This document shows positions 7,633 to 17,057 of a stretch of DNA of 49,347 nt, piece after piece. A model generated the notes under the pieces. It was not told the DNA's origin and ran no database searches. It saw only the letters and a program-made list of their open reading frames with translations. The stretch covers positions 1-49,347 of the forward strand of contig CAJXPD010000041.1 in assembly GCA_913057785.1 (NCBI GenBank). Reading direction: 5' to 3'. Position numbers and translations under genes: made by a program. Position 1 is the stretch's first letter. Every line of letters begins with the position of its first letter. The stretch comes from an uncultured Lewinella sp. (lineage in GTDB: Bacteria; Bacteroidota; Bacteroidia; Chitinophagales; Saprospiraceae).

Positions 7633-9609
7633 TCACCGTACTAGCTGCACATCTCCTGACAAGAGCTGTTGTCTCCCATCTTTAGCAATAACGATAGCCT
7701 GCCAAACGTATACGCCCGTCTTCATCATTTTTCCTCTCACTTCTCCATTCCAGCCCATTTCTGAAGCATTGACTTGTATATCAGCCTGTTCGAAGATCTG
7801 ATTCCCCCAGCGGTCGAAAACACGAAAAGATTGGATGTCATAGTTTGTTCTTCCTTGAACATAGAAACGATCATTCAAACCATCACCATTGGGGCTAAAC
7901 GCATTTGGTACATATACCGCGAACTCACTTAAGAACACAGGAGTAGAGGCAGAAGCCTCGCAGCCGTATACATCCACAATCTTCAATTCAACAAATCCTT
8001 CCTCGCGGGGTGCAAAACGATATTCATTACAATTGGGGCAGATCGCCATTTCATCCGTAGGTAGCCAGGTCCAAGCATAACTTATAACCTCTCCTGCGCC
8101 CGTCACTTCAGGTAGAATAAGCACTGATTCACCTTCTTCTGCATATATTCCCGGACCTAAAGTCACGGCCAAAGTTGACGGTTCCACCCGTACCCGGGTA
8201 CGATCGCTTTCGCAGTCACTTTCTATCAATAACTCGTATTCACCAGGTGTTGAAACCCAAATAGCTGGGCTCGTCTGTCCGGTGCTCCAGGTGTAGCTCA
8301 GATTCGGATCGGTTAATGGCTGCAGCAGTACGCTGTCACCAGGACAGATCAGGTAATGATGTTGATTGAACAAAGCTTCCAGTGGTCGTACGGAGTAGCG
8401 AGTTGGGTCATCTACAGCAATCGTCTCAGGATCATCTGATAGGATATAACTGGGGCCTTCTGGATACAATCTTGGAGTATGCCGGAGGGTGGCATGCTCC
8501 GCATAGTCCCCCGCCAGAACTTCCTCTTCCAGCCAAATATCAACAGTAATCTCAAATTGCCCGATCGGAAGATCTAACTGGCTCAACTCAAGACGATGAG
8601 TGCCTTCTCCTGAAATGGTAGCCGACAACTGTTCCGGTAGATGAATGGATTGAATGGAAAAACCAGGTGGAAAACTATCCCGTAGTTCTAATTGGGTGAG
8701 TGCTTCATCTGTTCTATTGACTAAGGAATAGGTAAACTCCACCTGGGTACAGGGAGATAGTTGACGAAAACTGACGCTTTTGTATAGTTCAACCGTATAG
8801 GGGCAGGAGCAAGCGTCCTCTGGATAGTGATCAATGTTCAAAGATTGCAGTCGCTCGACCTCTCCGGTATCAATGTCAAATTTAAAAAGGGTACGATCTC
8901 CAAAAAGGCTTGCGGCAGAACCGATTCCGAATAAATTACCTCTTTCATCAAAAAATATAGATGGAACAATTCCTTGAATTTTTCCCGTTTGCGGGTATGT
9001 AGTGTTATCAATCACTCTATTATCGAGATCAATAGTAACCAATCGTCTCTGCAAATGATCAAATCCAAATAACACATTAGTGGTAGGATGAAAGGCTATA
9101 TCCGTGCAATAAACTCTGGTAGTGCTCCCTTGTGCACGAAAAATTTCCATCTCCGTATGGTAATCTGGGTCCGTTAGATTGATTCTAGCCAGCAAATTGT
9201 AGTTTGATCTTTCATGGAAGCCCAACATAACTAGGTATTTCCCATCCGGACTTATATCCCCTGATACAAAATGCAAAGAATCGGGTAAGGGCAAAGTAGC
9301 TAGAATATCAAGGCGATAATCGGCATCTATTCGGCAAAGTTGATAGGGTCTTGTTTGAACTAGGCCATAGACTAAGTCGTCTTGTGGCCGATAGCAAATG
9401 GCATTGATAGGTAATCCATCAAAGCGTGCTAAATCAGTAAATTGTATACGTCCACGCTCTGCATCGAGTTCTATTCGTTGAAAAGTGCTCCCGTTGTCAT
9501 TTTCCGTGACCCTATACATTCCTCCATTGCAATTGAATGGCGTTTGAGCCCCGCCCACAATAGCCAATAGAGTGAAGAACAAGGTCATCTTCACCTGTTT
9601 GCTTGACAT
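7633..9609 (-). CDS. type IX secretion cargo protein with gliding-motility-type C-terminal domain
   Basis: The protein has 658 residues and a signal peptide (KMTLFFTLLAIVGGAQ). Residues about 20-260 look like a DUF6923/beta-propeller-type region (NCNGGMYRVTENDNGSTFQ, then repeated DPDYHTEMEIF-like and LFGFDHLQRRLVTID strands). A conserved-repeat DUF11-like adhesin segment follows, then Ig/PKD-like parts (LSYTWSTGQTSPAIW and VISYAWTWLPTD). The last 90 residues are a type B sorting domain (VYVPNAFSPNGDGLNDRFYV, FRVFDRWGNQIFE, GVYVWQAI), which directs export through the type IX system and leaves the protein at the cell surface or outside. No enzyme motif is visible; adhesion or cell-surface display is inferred. 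The pair CPNC near residue 535 may hold a disulfide. Confidence 0.92.
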   Translation of the reverse strand: MSSKQVKMTLFFTLLAIVGGAQTPFNCNGGMYRVTENDNGSTFQRIELDAERGRIQFTDLARFDGLPINAICYRPQDDLVYGLVQTRPYQLCRIDADYRLDILATLPLPDSLHFVSGDISPDGKYLVMLGFHERSNYNLLARINLTDPDYHTEMEIFRAQGSTTRVYCTDIAFHPTTNVLFGFDHLQRRLVTIDLDNRVIDNTTYPQTGKIQGIVPSIFFDERGNLFGIGSAASLFGDRTLFKFDIDTGEVERLQSLNIDHYPEDACSCPYTVELYKSVSFRQLSPCTQVEFTYSLVNRTDEALTQLELRDSFPPGFSIQSIHLPEQLSATISGEGTHRLELSQLDLPIGQFEITVDIWLEEEVLAGDYAEHATLRHTPRLYPEGPSYILSDDPETIAVDDPTRYSVRPLEALFNQHHYLICPGDSVLLQPLTDPNLSYTWSTGQTSPAIWVSTPGEYELLIESDCESDRTRVRVEPSTLAVTLGPGIYAEEGESVLILPEVTGAGEVISYAWTWLPTDEMAICPNCNEYRFAPREEGFVELKIVDVYGCEASASTPVFLSEFAVYVPNAFSPNGDGLNDRFYVQGRTNYDIQSFRVFDRWGNQIFEQADIQVNASEMGWNGEVRGKMMKTGVYVWQAIVIAKDGRQQLLSGDVQLVR

Positions 9610-9773
9610 ACCTATACTGTTAGCCCTATCTCCTTTTGGGAAAGGCTTGTGAATTAAAGAAAATACCGGCTTGACTAAAGTTTACATACAAATAACGGGA
9701 AAAAGGCACACAAAAAAGAACAAAAACTATGTAAAAACAAAAAGAAGAAAATTTTTATTGCTTTTTGGAAAGA

Positions 9774-10112
9774 TTACTTGAGTTTTTGATTGTTAGCGTG
9801 TCGTTCTTTATCCCGGATAGATTTCTTCTCTAAATTTCTTTCCAATGCTTCTGTCAGGTCTATCCCCGTTTGATTGGCGAGACAAATTAGGACGAAAAGC
9901 ACGTCGGCCATTTCATCCGGCAAATCCTTTGCAGCAGCCAGCTCCTTCTCTTTTGTTTTGAACGATTGTTCTCCATATAAGCGCGCCATCAAACGCGCAA
10001 CTTCCCCTACTTCCTCCATCAGTATCGCTGTATTCGTTAACTCATTGTAGTAACGAATCCCAATCGTATTAATCCATTTATCAACTATTTCTTGCGCTTC
10101 TTTGATGGTCAT
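9774..10112 (-). CDS. MazG-like nucleotide pyrophosphohydrolase
   Basis: At 112 residues this is a single-domain all-alpha NTP pyrophosphatase. The metal-binding set is clear: EEVGE gives E33, E34 and E37, and DEMADVLF gives E67 and D70. These residues hold magnesium in MazG and dUTPase-like enzymes, which split (d)NTPs into the monophosphate and pyrophosphate, often to remove damaged nucleotides. The tail after residue 90 is charged (EKKSIRDKERHANNQKLK). It follows ybeY on the same strand after 118 bases. Substrate is not predictable from sequence. The fold call is secure. Confidence 0.9.
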   Translation of the reverse strand: MTIKEAQEIVDKWINTIGIRYYNELTNTAILMEEVGEVARLMARLYGEQSFKTKEKELAAAKDLPDEMADVLFVLICLANQTGIDLTEALERNLEKKSIRDKERHANNQKLK

Positions 10113-10230
10113 ACTCTTCTTTTTGGATAAAAGCTAGCCTTTTGCTTTTCATATGTAAAAGCTGAGGCAAAAAAGAACCTAATAACTATAATACGAGAAG
10201 TACAGGATTGTTGAGGAAAATGGATAAAAA

Positions 10231-10695
10231 TCAAGAGATGGGAAATAAGGAAATGGCTTCATCCTCTTTAGCGCGCATAATACGCTGCTCTTCATCAGAC
10301 TTATCGCCGTAGCCGCAGAGGTGTAAAACGCCATGAATCATTACACGCTTAAGCTCTTGCTCAAAGGGTTGTTCAAACTTACTGGCATTTTCTTTAATTC
10401 GATCTATACTGATAAAGATATCCCCTTCAATATCCGGGGTTGAAGCATAGGGGAAGGTGATAATATCTGTGTAAGTATCATGATCCAGGTACTCAAGATT
10501 GACCTTGAGTAAAGCAGCATCACTACAGAAAATATAATTGAGCTGTTTAAGATGGCAGGATTGGGACTCGATAACAGTTCGAATCCAATTAATAAAGTTC
10601 AGCTCGTCTGATAAAGTGAAAGAAATGTCTTCCTCGTGGAAGAGGATCTTGGCTTGAGTAGTAGATTCCTCTTCCGGAATAGGAGGTGTATTCAT
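10231..10695 (-). CDS. ybeY: endoribonuclease YbeY (16S rRNA maturation factor)
   Basis: The 154-residue product has the UPF0054 core LDHDTYTDIITFPY and the metal site HGVLHLCGYGDKSDEEQ with H121 and H125. YbeY is a zinc-dependent RNase that helps finish the 16S rRNA 3' end and takes part in ribosome quality control in the cytosol. In most bacteria the third ligand is the His of GYDH. Here that place reads GYGDK, so Asp131 is the likely substitute; as I recall, this is usual in Bacteroidota copies. The start ATG overlaps the stop of the ATPase gene by one base (TAATG), so the two are translated together. The ATPase-ybeY pair is a common order in the phylum, often with mnmG next, which is absent here. 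Confidence 0.95.
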   Translation of the reverse strand: MNTPPIPEEESTTQAKILFHEEDISFTLSDELNFINWIRTVIESQSCHLKQLNYIFCSDAALLKVNLEYLDHDTYTDIITFPYASTPDIEGDIFISIDRIKENASKFEQPFEQELKRVMIHGVLHLCGYGDKSDEEQRIMRAKEDEAISLFPIS

Positions 10696-11114
10696 TAAAG
10701 GTTGAAATGCAATTCGACCGTGCTCCCGTTGTTATGGTACTTGAGATGGTCCGCCAATTGGTGCATCAAGAAGACGCCTCGGCCTCCAACTTCCATAATT
10801 CTATCTGGACTAGTTGGATCAGGTAAGCTACTATAATCGAAACCTCTGCCTTCGTCAGTTACGCGGAAAGAAAGGCTATCTTTCTCTTTTTGCAAAGAGA
10901 TCTCCACTGTTTTGGAGTCATCCTTATGATTTCCGTGAATGATGGCATTGTTTACTGCCTCGGTAAGGCTGATGAGAATATTGCCATAAAGATCTGGAGT
11001 CAACTTATATCTCTGCACCACACGCTCCACAAAAGACTCTACCATAGCGATATTCCCAGGATTAGAAGGTAGTCTCAGCATAATCAGTCTTGAACCCATA
11101 TTTTGTTTGCACAT
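10695..11114 (-). CDS. RsbW/SpoIIAB-type ATP-binding regulatory protein
   Basis: The 139-residue protein is a single GHKL ATPase domain of the anti-sigma type (HATPase_c_2). The N box is LTEAVNNAIIHGN, the G1 box DEGRGFDYSSLPDP, and the G2 box GGRGVFLMHQLADH. Such proteins are serine kinases that hold a sigma factor or an anti-anti-sigma partner in partner-switching. No partner gene is seen in the window. The first eleven codons before MLRLPSNPGN may be untranslated; the later ATG would put the start at 11081. It begins a three-gene unit with ybeY and perhaps the pyrophosphohydrolase. Confidence 0.88.
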   Translation of the reverse strand: MCKQNMGSRLIMLRLPSNPGNIAMVESFVERVVQRYKLTPDLYGNILISLTEAVNNAIIHGNHKDDSKTVEISLQKEKDSLSFRVTDEGRGFDYSSLPDPTSPDRIMEVGGRGVFLMHQLADHLKYHNNGSTVELHFNL

Positions 11115-11610
11115 CCGAAATTTAAGATTATTTTAACAATGATGCAAGTACTAAACTTTTCCTTACTTCATTGTGACGCAAAAAAAATCAGAAGTTTCAC
11201 TTTTTAGCTCATTTTCTATTATTTCTGCGAACCTTTTTTTCGAAGCAATCTACTATTACTACTTGCTTCTTTTTAACACAAAAATGCACACTCCACTGCT
11301 GTCATTGCAGTGACGGAGATCACATTTGAACAAGTTTGGTAATAGGAGAGCTATTAGGGATAGGGATGGCGTTTGGATATTTCCCGTTTGCGTTAGTTCT
11401 GATACAAAGTTACGCCTACTGAGGTCAAAAGTCAAGGGGCATGGGCGTTAAAGCCCTCAATTTGAGTGAGAAATCAGAATTCGTTCAAATTTGGGAGAGC
11501 TAAATAAGTCCGTAAATATGGACCGGGAGCACCGGTTATAGCTCCAACATTTGGGGTAGGCCATCAGCTTTATCTGCAAACTTGTGTCAAGCTTATAACC
11601 TACTGGTAGG
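11115..11610. other. intergenic region without a recognised gene
   Basis: About 500 bases between the ATPase gene and the terminator of the DUF4175 gene hold no open frame with a recognisable product. The part near 11115-11300 is T- and A-rich, fitting a leader for the minus-strand ATPase gene, but I found no clean TAnnTTTG box. The middle part (about 11330-11600) is less AT-rich and has small inverted repeats such as TACTGGTA. A small RNA cannot be excluded or supported. Confidence 0.4.
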
Positions 11611-11657
11611 TAATAAAATAAAAGGAGATTTAGGCTTGGTCAACCTAAATCTCCTTT
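11611..11657 (-). terminator. rho-independent terminator of the DUF4175 gene
   Basis: A perfect 14-base inverted repeat, AAAGGAGATTTAGG (11621-11634) and CCTAAATCTCCTTT (11644-11657), encloses a nine-base loop. Read on the minus strand the stem is followed by TTTTATTTTATTA. It lies 42 bases after the stop of the gene at 11699. This is the strongest terminator in the window. Confidence 0.88.
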
Positions 11658-11698
11658 ATCTAGCATCTAAGCCCTATTGGGCCTCATGAAGAAAACGC

Positions 11699-14600
11699 CT
11701 AGTTATCGGCCGGGGCAGTTTTCAAAGATTTGAAATACTCCTCCACCAAATACTTATAATAAGGCTTGAGAGATGGAGATACTGTTTTATACATCTCTAC
11801 CTCCGCTTCCCGCTTCTTGATGTATTCTTGCAAAGAAGGTGGAATCTTACGATCTCTGGCTTGAGCAGTTTCCGCCTTTCTCTTTTCTTCATACTCTCTC
11901 TGTCTTTCTGCTTTTTCGTGCTCTAACAATCGCGTTTCAATCTCCTCTACTCGGGACATGGTCTCATTGGTCAACTTCTTATTAACCAAATCTGTCTCTA
12001 CCTTATCCATCTGCTCAATTAACTCTTGCAATTGCTGATCACCTTTTCCTTGCCGTTCCTTCTCCTTAGCCTTTTCTTGCAGGGCTTTACGCAGGGCTGC
12101 CTGCTTTGCTGCCATTTGCGCAAACTCTTTACTGGATCCACCCTTACCGTCCTTCATCCGTTGCTGCATATTTTGCAATTGCTTCTTCAGATCCTCTTGC
12201 CCTTGGCCGGGTTTATCTTGCGGTTTCTGACCGTCTTTTCCTTGTTGCCCATTAGGTTTGTCACACATCTGATTTCCAGACATCATGCCGGACATCTGCT
12301 GCTGCATCTGGTTCATCACCTCGCTCAACATCAAGGCAAGATCATTGACATTCTTCATGGCGCGCTGCTGGTGGTCACCGGCAGGTCCTTTACGACGCTC
12401 TTCTAATTCGTCCAATGATTCTCGCATATTGTTCTTGATCTCGGAAACCTTCTCCGTAACGAAAGACTCGATCTGATATACGCGCTTGCTCAATGCCTGC
12501 AGACTATCTTCAATTAGCTTGAAGTCATCTTGTAACTTGAACTGATCTTGTACCAATTCGACATAGCGTGGCGTATTGATATCTGCTCCGCCAAAGGATT
12601 CGATGAGGTCTTCCTGATCGAAGGAAAGCCCAACTAGGTTTTCCAACAATTGACGAAGCGCTGCCATGTCTTCTTGCATTTGCTCCATTTCACCCTGCTG
12701 CATTTGCATGGCCATCTGCATAGCCATTTCTCTCATCTTTTGAGAAGCTCCCTTTTGAGATTCCGAAGCCTTACTGTTTTGCTGTTGTTGGAGTTGTTCT
12801 TGGCTTTGCTCCATTTGCTCCTGAATATCTTCCATTTGCTCCTCGAACTCACCCAATTCTTTCTTATTCTCCAATTCTTCGTTCTTCTCCTGCATCTTAT
12901 CCATCTTCTCCTCTAGCTTATCCATTTCTTCGTTGAGCTCTTCCTGCTTCTGCTCCAACTCTTCTTGCTTTTCCTTCTGCTCTTCTTCCGACATCTCTTC
13001 TTTATTTTCCTCAGCCTCTTTCGTTTCTTCAGAAAGCTCTTCTTGTTCTTCTGCTAGCTCTTCGAGTTTCTCGATAGTTTCCTGCATTTCCTGCTCCATT
13101 TCGAGCTGCTTGTACAATTCTAGCAGTCGATCCAGTTCCTTCTCCATTTCCTCATCGGAGTATTCCATATCCTCCATCATCTCGAGTGCATCATCTTTCT
13201 CTAGCTGCTCCATCAATTCTTCGATCTGCTCCATCAATTCCTGCATCTCTTCATCCATGATTTGCTCAAACAACTCTTCCAGTTGTTCCTGTTTCTCCAG
13301 GATACGCTCATCCGTTTCCGTAAACTCTTCTTGGTTTTCTATGTTCTCTTGGAATTTTTCTTTGGCCTTTTGTACATCCTTTTCCAACTCCTCTTGGCGA
13401 TCCATTAGCTTCTCCAATTCCTTCTTGCTCTGCCAATCCAAATCCTTCTCTTGCAACAATTTCTCCCTCATCTTCTTCATATCCTCCTGAATCTTCCTAG
13501 ACTCCTCCAACGCTTCTTTCAGTTCTTGCTTGATCGCCTCGTCATTCTCTTCGGCCATCGCTTCGTATTCGTCCACAGTTGGCATAGAGAAAACCATCAA
13601 GTTGGTCCGAGCGGGTTTGTTACCATTGACCCCGTCATTATCATATACCTCAAAGAAGTAGGTTACTTCATCTCCTGGATTAAGCTCTAATTCATTCAGG
13701 TCAAAAGTATAGTCGTAACGTGTTTCCTTACTGGAAGGATTGCCCATTGGTACCGTTTGCACCTCTCCCTCTGATCCGTCCTCATTTTTGATTCTGTAAT
13801 TAAAGGAAAGACTCACCAAGCCATAGTCATCGGCAGCCTCACCCACGAAGAAGATCAGTTTTTGATCCGTGCTATCCTGGAACTTCTCTGCCCCAATGGT
13901 TGGATATAAATCCGGGATTACAGTAATCGCATAGGAGATACTATCTGCGTTGGGTAGCATTTCATTAGAAATGTACAACTTATAAGATTCGCTTTTCATG
14001 GCTCTTTTCTTGAAGGAAAAGAGGTCATCTGAAAATCGCTTCGTTTCTGCTAAGTCCTCTGCAGAAGAAAACGACAAGCTTATATCATCTGTATTCTCCG
14101 CATTGAAGATCCAATCAATATTTGTTCCAACCGGCACTACGACATCACCAATGCTGTTCAAGCCCTCATCTTTTCTTTGCGTATAGGCAGGGTAGTCCAA
14201 CTTCACTTCAAACCCAAGGATATTGGGTTTTCTCATGACCTCGAGCGTGTAGTTATCCGATTCCAAACCACTAGAGTACAATTTGAACTTCGTATCCTTC
14301 TGCACATTGCTGAAGCGATAGGAGAACAGATCGTTAGCCTCCTTGATCAAGCGGTGCTGGATACCATCAACATTAATGAAAACTTCATTCGGCAATTGCT
14401 CTCCTTCAATCTTTACATTCAAAGGAAAGTCTTCATATTGAACCACAGAGAGATCTTGTTCTGGAACGATGAAATGGAACGGCGCTGGGCGTTCGAATTT
14501 TTCCCCATTTCTAATCAATCGGCGAGTACTGTCCTTAATCATACTTGGTGCAGCAAACAACAAGACCAACAACAACATTAGAGGAGGTAAAGCATATCGC

Positions 14601-15076
14601 AGGTACTTTCTGTTGTTAGAAAGATTGATGGCAGCCTTGAAGGGCACAGGCTTAATTTCCTCTGATTTCTGGTTGATACTGGCTAGAATTAGGTCTTTGT
14701 CTCCCAATTCATCCGCTTGCTGTTTCAACTGCAATACATTGAGTAATTTATCCTTAACGTTGGCGAAGTGATCGCCCACAATCTGAGCGGCCTGCTCATG
14801 AGAAATAATCTTACCCAATTGGAAATAATGTAACAAAGGTCTAAACACCCAATAGGACAGCGCCAAGACACTTACTCCGATGAAGGAGAAGAACAGGACC
14901 TTTCGCATACCTGTATCGAAGAAGAAGGTATGTTCTAGAAACGCGGCCAACAAAAAGAGGACCAGGATAAGACCGACACTGTACAATCCCCCTCGAATGA
15001 GTTGATTGACATAATATTTCCGGATAAATTGGTCCAGCTTTTCGATGAGTAGTTGATAGTTATTTCTTGGCGCCAT
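11699..15076 (-). CDS. DUF4175 family membrane protein with very long acidic coiled coil
   Basis: The protein has 1125 residues. Two membrane helices lie near residues 27-50 and 60-85 and a third at about 160-180 (YALPPLMLLLVLLFA), as in DUF4175. Residues about 190-510 form beta-rich domains (FHFIVPEQDLSVVQYEDFP, VTYFFEVYDNDG). From about 520 to 800 the chain is almost only E, Q, K, L and M, a continuous coiled coil (ELMEQIEELMEQLEKDDAL and similar). A Gln/Met/Gly-rich stretch follows at about 900-1000, then a helical tail ending PYYKYLVEEYF. The family often occurs near MoxR ATPases and von Willebrand-type proteins; a MoxR gene lies 3.5 kb away on the same strand. The role is unknown; a force-bearing or scaffold function in the envelope is only a guess. 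It has its own strong terminator. Confidence 0.9.
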   Translation of the reverse strand: MAPRNNYQLLIEKLDQFIRKYYVNQLIRGGLYSVGLILVLFLLAAFLEHTFFFDTGMRKVLFFSFIGVSVLALSYWVFRPLLHYFQLGKIISHEQAAQIVGDHFANVKDKLLNVLQLKQQADELGDKDLILASINQKSEEIKPVPFKAAINLSNNRKYLRYALPPLMLLLVLLFAAPSMIKDSTRRLIRNGEKFERPAPFHFIVPEQDLSVVQYEDFPLNVKIEGEQLPNEVFINVDGIQHRLIKEANDLFSYRFSNVQKDTKFKLYSSGLESDNYTLEVMRKPNILGFEVKLDYPAYTQRKDEGLNSIGDVVVPVGTNIDWIFNAENTDDISLSFSSAEDLAETKRFSDDLFSFKKRAMKSESYKLYISNEMLPNADSISYAITVIPDLYPTIGAEKFQDSTDQKLIFFVGEAADDYGLVSLSFNYRIKNEDGSEGEVQTVPMGNPSSKETRYDYTFDLNELELNPGDEVTYFFEVYDNDGVNGNKPARTNLMVFSMPTVDEYEAMAEENDEAIKQELKEALEESRKIQEDMKKMREKLLQEKDLDWQSKKELEKLMDRQEELEKDVQKAKEKFQENIENQEEFTETDERILEKQEQLEELFEQIMDEEMQELMEQIEELMEQLEKDDALEMMEDMEYSDEEMEKELDRLLELYKQLEMEQEMQETIEKLEELAEEQEELSEETKEAEENKEEMSEEEQKEKQEELEQKQEELNEEMDKLEEKMDKMQEKNEELENKKELGEFEEQMEDIQEQMEQSQEQLQQQQNSKASESQKGASQKMREMAMQMAMQMQQGEMEQMQEDMAALRQLLENLVGLSFDQEDLIESFGGADINTPRYVELVQDQFKLQDDFKLIEDSLQALSKRVYQIESFVTEKVSEIKNNMRESLDELEERRKGPAGDHQQRAMKNVNDLALMLSEVMNQMQQQMSGMMSGNQMCDKPNGQQGKDGQKPQDKPGQGQEDLKKQLQNMQQRMKDGKGGSSKEFAQMAAKQAALRKALQEKAKEKERQGKGDQQLQELIEQMDKVETDLVNKKLTNETMSRVEEIETRLLEHEKAERQREYEEKRKAETAQARDRKIPPSLQEYIKKREAEVEMYKTVSPSLKPYYKYLVEEYFKSLKTAPADN

Positions 15077-15366
15077 TTTGTTGGGCTTTTTGTGGTAAAC
15101 CGATTGATACTTTAAAGAACAATATCCTTCACCAATGGTTGCTCATCAGTAAAGGATATACACAGATTGTTTTAGATACTTATACGTATTATGGACTATG
15201 GGGATTCCCAATCAGTGTTAAGACCGAGAAAGACAGCATCAACTGATGAAAAAGTCTTATTCTTGATCTTTAATTCGCTGATTGTTAATTGTGTGGCACA
15301 GGAATCCGAAAATTAACCAACTTTCGACGCAATGTCAAGTTACCTAGGTATAAATGCAATGCTATT

Positions 15367-16059
15367 ATGACATTTGGACAACAAGTAGTCAAGTTTACCG
15401 AGAACCTTCAGCCAAATTGGTCTTTGCCCGCCCATGCTCAGTTGTTATTTCCTTACGAAAATGAGATGACGATGACGACCTTAAAGACCTTTTATGAGCT
15501 GTACTATAGCGATCATGAACCTCGGATCTTCATCTTTGGCATTAACCCTGGTCGATTCGGAGCGGGTATTACTGGCGTTCCTTTTACGGATCCAATCCGT
15601 TTAGCGGATGTTTGTGGCATAGAGACTACCTTCAAGCGAAAAGCCGAACTCTCTTCCATTTTTGTATATGAATATATAGCTGCCTACGGGGGTGCCAATT
15701 CTTTTTATCAGAAATACTACATCACTTCAGTCTGTCCCTTGGGTTTTACCAGAGATGGTAAAAACTACAATTACTATGATGATAAGAAATTGGAGCGGGC
15801 AGTAGAACCACACATTATTGATAATATCAACGATCAGAAAATTTTCGGCACCTCAAATAAAGTGGCGATCTGCATGGGACAAGGGTCTAATTATAAATAC
15901 CTAAGTAAACTCAATGAAAAACATCAGTTTTTTGAGCATATATTGCCTGTTCCACATCCGCGTTGGGTTATGCAATACCGACGCAAAAGGCTAGAAGAAT
16001 TTGTTCAACTATACCTGGACACCTTCAAGAAGGCAGAAGAGCTCATAACTCAAGTCTAA
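15367..16059 (+). CDS. SMUG2-type uracil-DNA glycosylase family protein (DUF4918)
   Basis: I take the ATG at 15367 (MTFGQQVVKFTENL) as start; the frame is open 26 codons further up but that part is not family-like. The product is about 230 residues. Motif I is FIFGINPGRFGAGITGVPF, with the Asn expected for water activation in SMUG-like enzymes; motif II is LPVPHPRWVMQYRR. Between them the segment YYITSVCPLGFTRDGKN fits the family. These enzymes flip out and cut uracil or related damaged bases from DNA as the first step of base excision repair. It ends six bases before the stop of the convergent coiled-coil gene. Family call is good; base preference is not deducible. Confidence 0.88.
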   Translation: MTFGQQVVKFTENLQPNWSLPAHAQLLFPYENEMTMTTLKTFYELYYSDHEPRIFIFGINPGRFGAGITGVPFTDPIRLADVCGIETTFKRKAELSSIFVYEYIAAYGGANSFYQKYYITSVCPLGFTRDGKNYNYYDDKKLERAVEPHIIDNINDQKIFGTSNKVAICMGQGSNYKYLSKLNEKHQFFEHILPVPHPRWVMQYRRKRLEEFVQLYLDTFKKAEELITQV

Positions 16060-16065
16060 CTATTT

Positions 16066-17016
16066 TCAGGGTGAAGCTACATTAGTCTTTATTATGTCGA
16101 CCTTCTCTTGCCGAAGCTTATCCAACTTTTTAGCATGCGTGTCCGATAGGGACTTCAATGTCTTCAGAATGAGGCTCAAGTTGTCTTTCAAGCCTTTCAA
16201 GTAGTTGAGCACGCTCACTAATCTTTGCTGAATAACCCAATCGGACAAAAGGCGATCGTAATAGATATCATGGAAGTGCATAAATTCTTGGATCGGACTG
16301 TAGATTTTGAAGGGGCTATCACTAAAAACATCGTCCATTTCATCCTTCAACTCTAGCAGAGTCAGCTTCAATTGCATAGAAATCTCATGCGCTTCATTCA
16401 CATATTTTTCAACCTTGTACGGAACATGCGGAGCCTCAACACGCTGCCCCCAGGCTTCTAGATCATACGCTTTTTCATGCAATTCGATCATTTCATCTAA
16501 ACGAACCAATGCCTTTGCAGCAACTATGTTAGCTTCGTGCACCTCTCTTTGAGCACCTATAGTCGCATCGATTTCTTTATGGATCTGGATAAGTCGATTT
16601 CTTAAATGGAGGTATTTAGCTGATATCTCTACATCTCTTTGCAGTAGCATTTCATTTAGAAGCTCGAATGTTTTTTCCTCCTTGGCTACCTTTCCTTCCA
16701 ATACTTCCTGTTCATAGACCATCAGCTCCAGCGTCTTTGCATATTCCTTGTATTTCAGTACCGCCTGCAAATACTCCTGCTTTTCAATTTCATATTGTTC
16801 CTCCTTATTCCCTAAAATTCTTTGGAATAAGGACGAGACAGACAAGGTTTCCAATGCTCTTACATCTTGATATTCCTTTATCTTAACTCGCTCTAAAAGC
16901 TTGAGGTCATATTCTGTCGAAGCAATCCGCTCCTTCAGTTTTGTTAGATGTTTCTTAGCTAGGATAAGGCTTCGGTATTCCCCAATCAGTTGCTCTATTT
17001 GGCCGCTTTGTTTCAT
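16066..17016 (-). CDS. coiled-coil protein of unknown function
   Basis: The 316-residue chain has no signal peptide and no membrane helix. It is nearly all helical with heptads of Leu/Ile/Val and many Glu and Lys (LTKLKERIASTEYDLKLLE, YAKTLELMVYEQEVLEGKV, KSLSDTHAKKLDKLRQEK). A middle part near residues 175-200 (YDLEAWGQRVEAPHVPYKVE) is less coil-like. I do not recognise a named family. It starts 41 bases after the end of the NRAMP transporter gene on the same strand, so the two probably share a transcript. Convergent with the glycosylase gene. Confidence 0.8.
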   Translation of the reverse strand: MKQSGQIEQLIGEYRSLILAKKHLTKLKERIASTEYDLKLLERVKIKEYQDVRALETLSVSSLFQRILGNKEEQYEIEKQEYLQAVLKYKEYAKTLELMVYEQEVLEGKVAKEEKTFELLNEMLLQRDVEISAKYLHLRNRLIQIHKEIDATIGAQREVHEANIVAAKALVRLDEMIELHEKAYDLEAWGQRVEAPHVPYKVEKYVNEAHEISMQLKLTLLELKDEMDDVFSDSPFKIYSPIQEFMHFHDIYYDRLLSDWVIQQRLVSVLNYLKGLKDNLSLILKTLKSLSDTHAKKLDKLRQEKVDIIKTNVASP

Positions 17017-17057
17017 TTTTTAAGGTTTTTCCAGTAGACCGTATTCTTTTCTACCCA

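Noticed and set aside
11669..11681. 13-base match TAAGCCCTATTGG also found near 25330
   Set aside because: Short, flanks differ, and there is no structure; chance or a weak shared motif cannot be told apart.
12933..13490. 185-codon plus-strand Ser/Cys-rich open frame
   Set aside because: It is the antisense of the E/K/Q-rich coil of the DUF4175 gene; GAA/GAG-rich coding gives long Ser-rich frames on the other strand, and no protein-like pattern is present.
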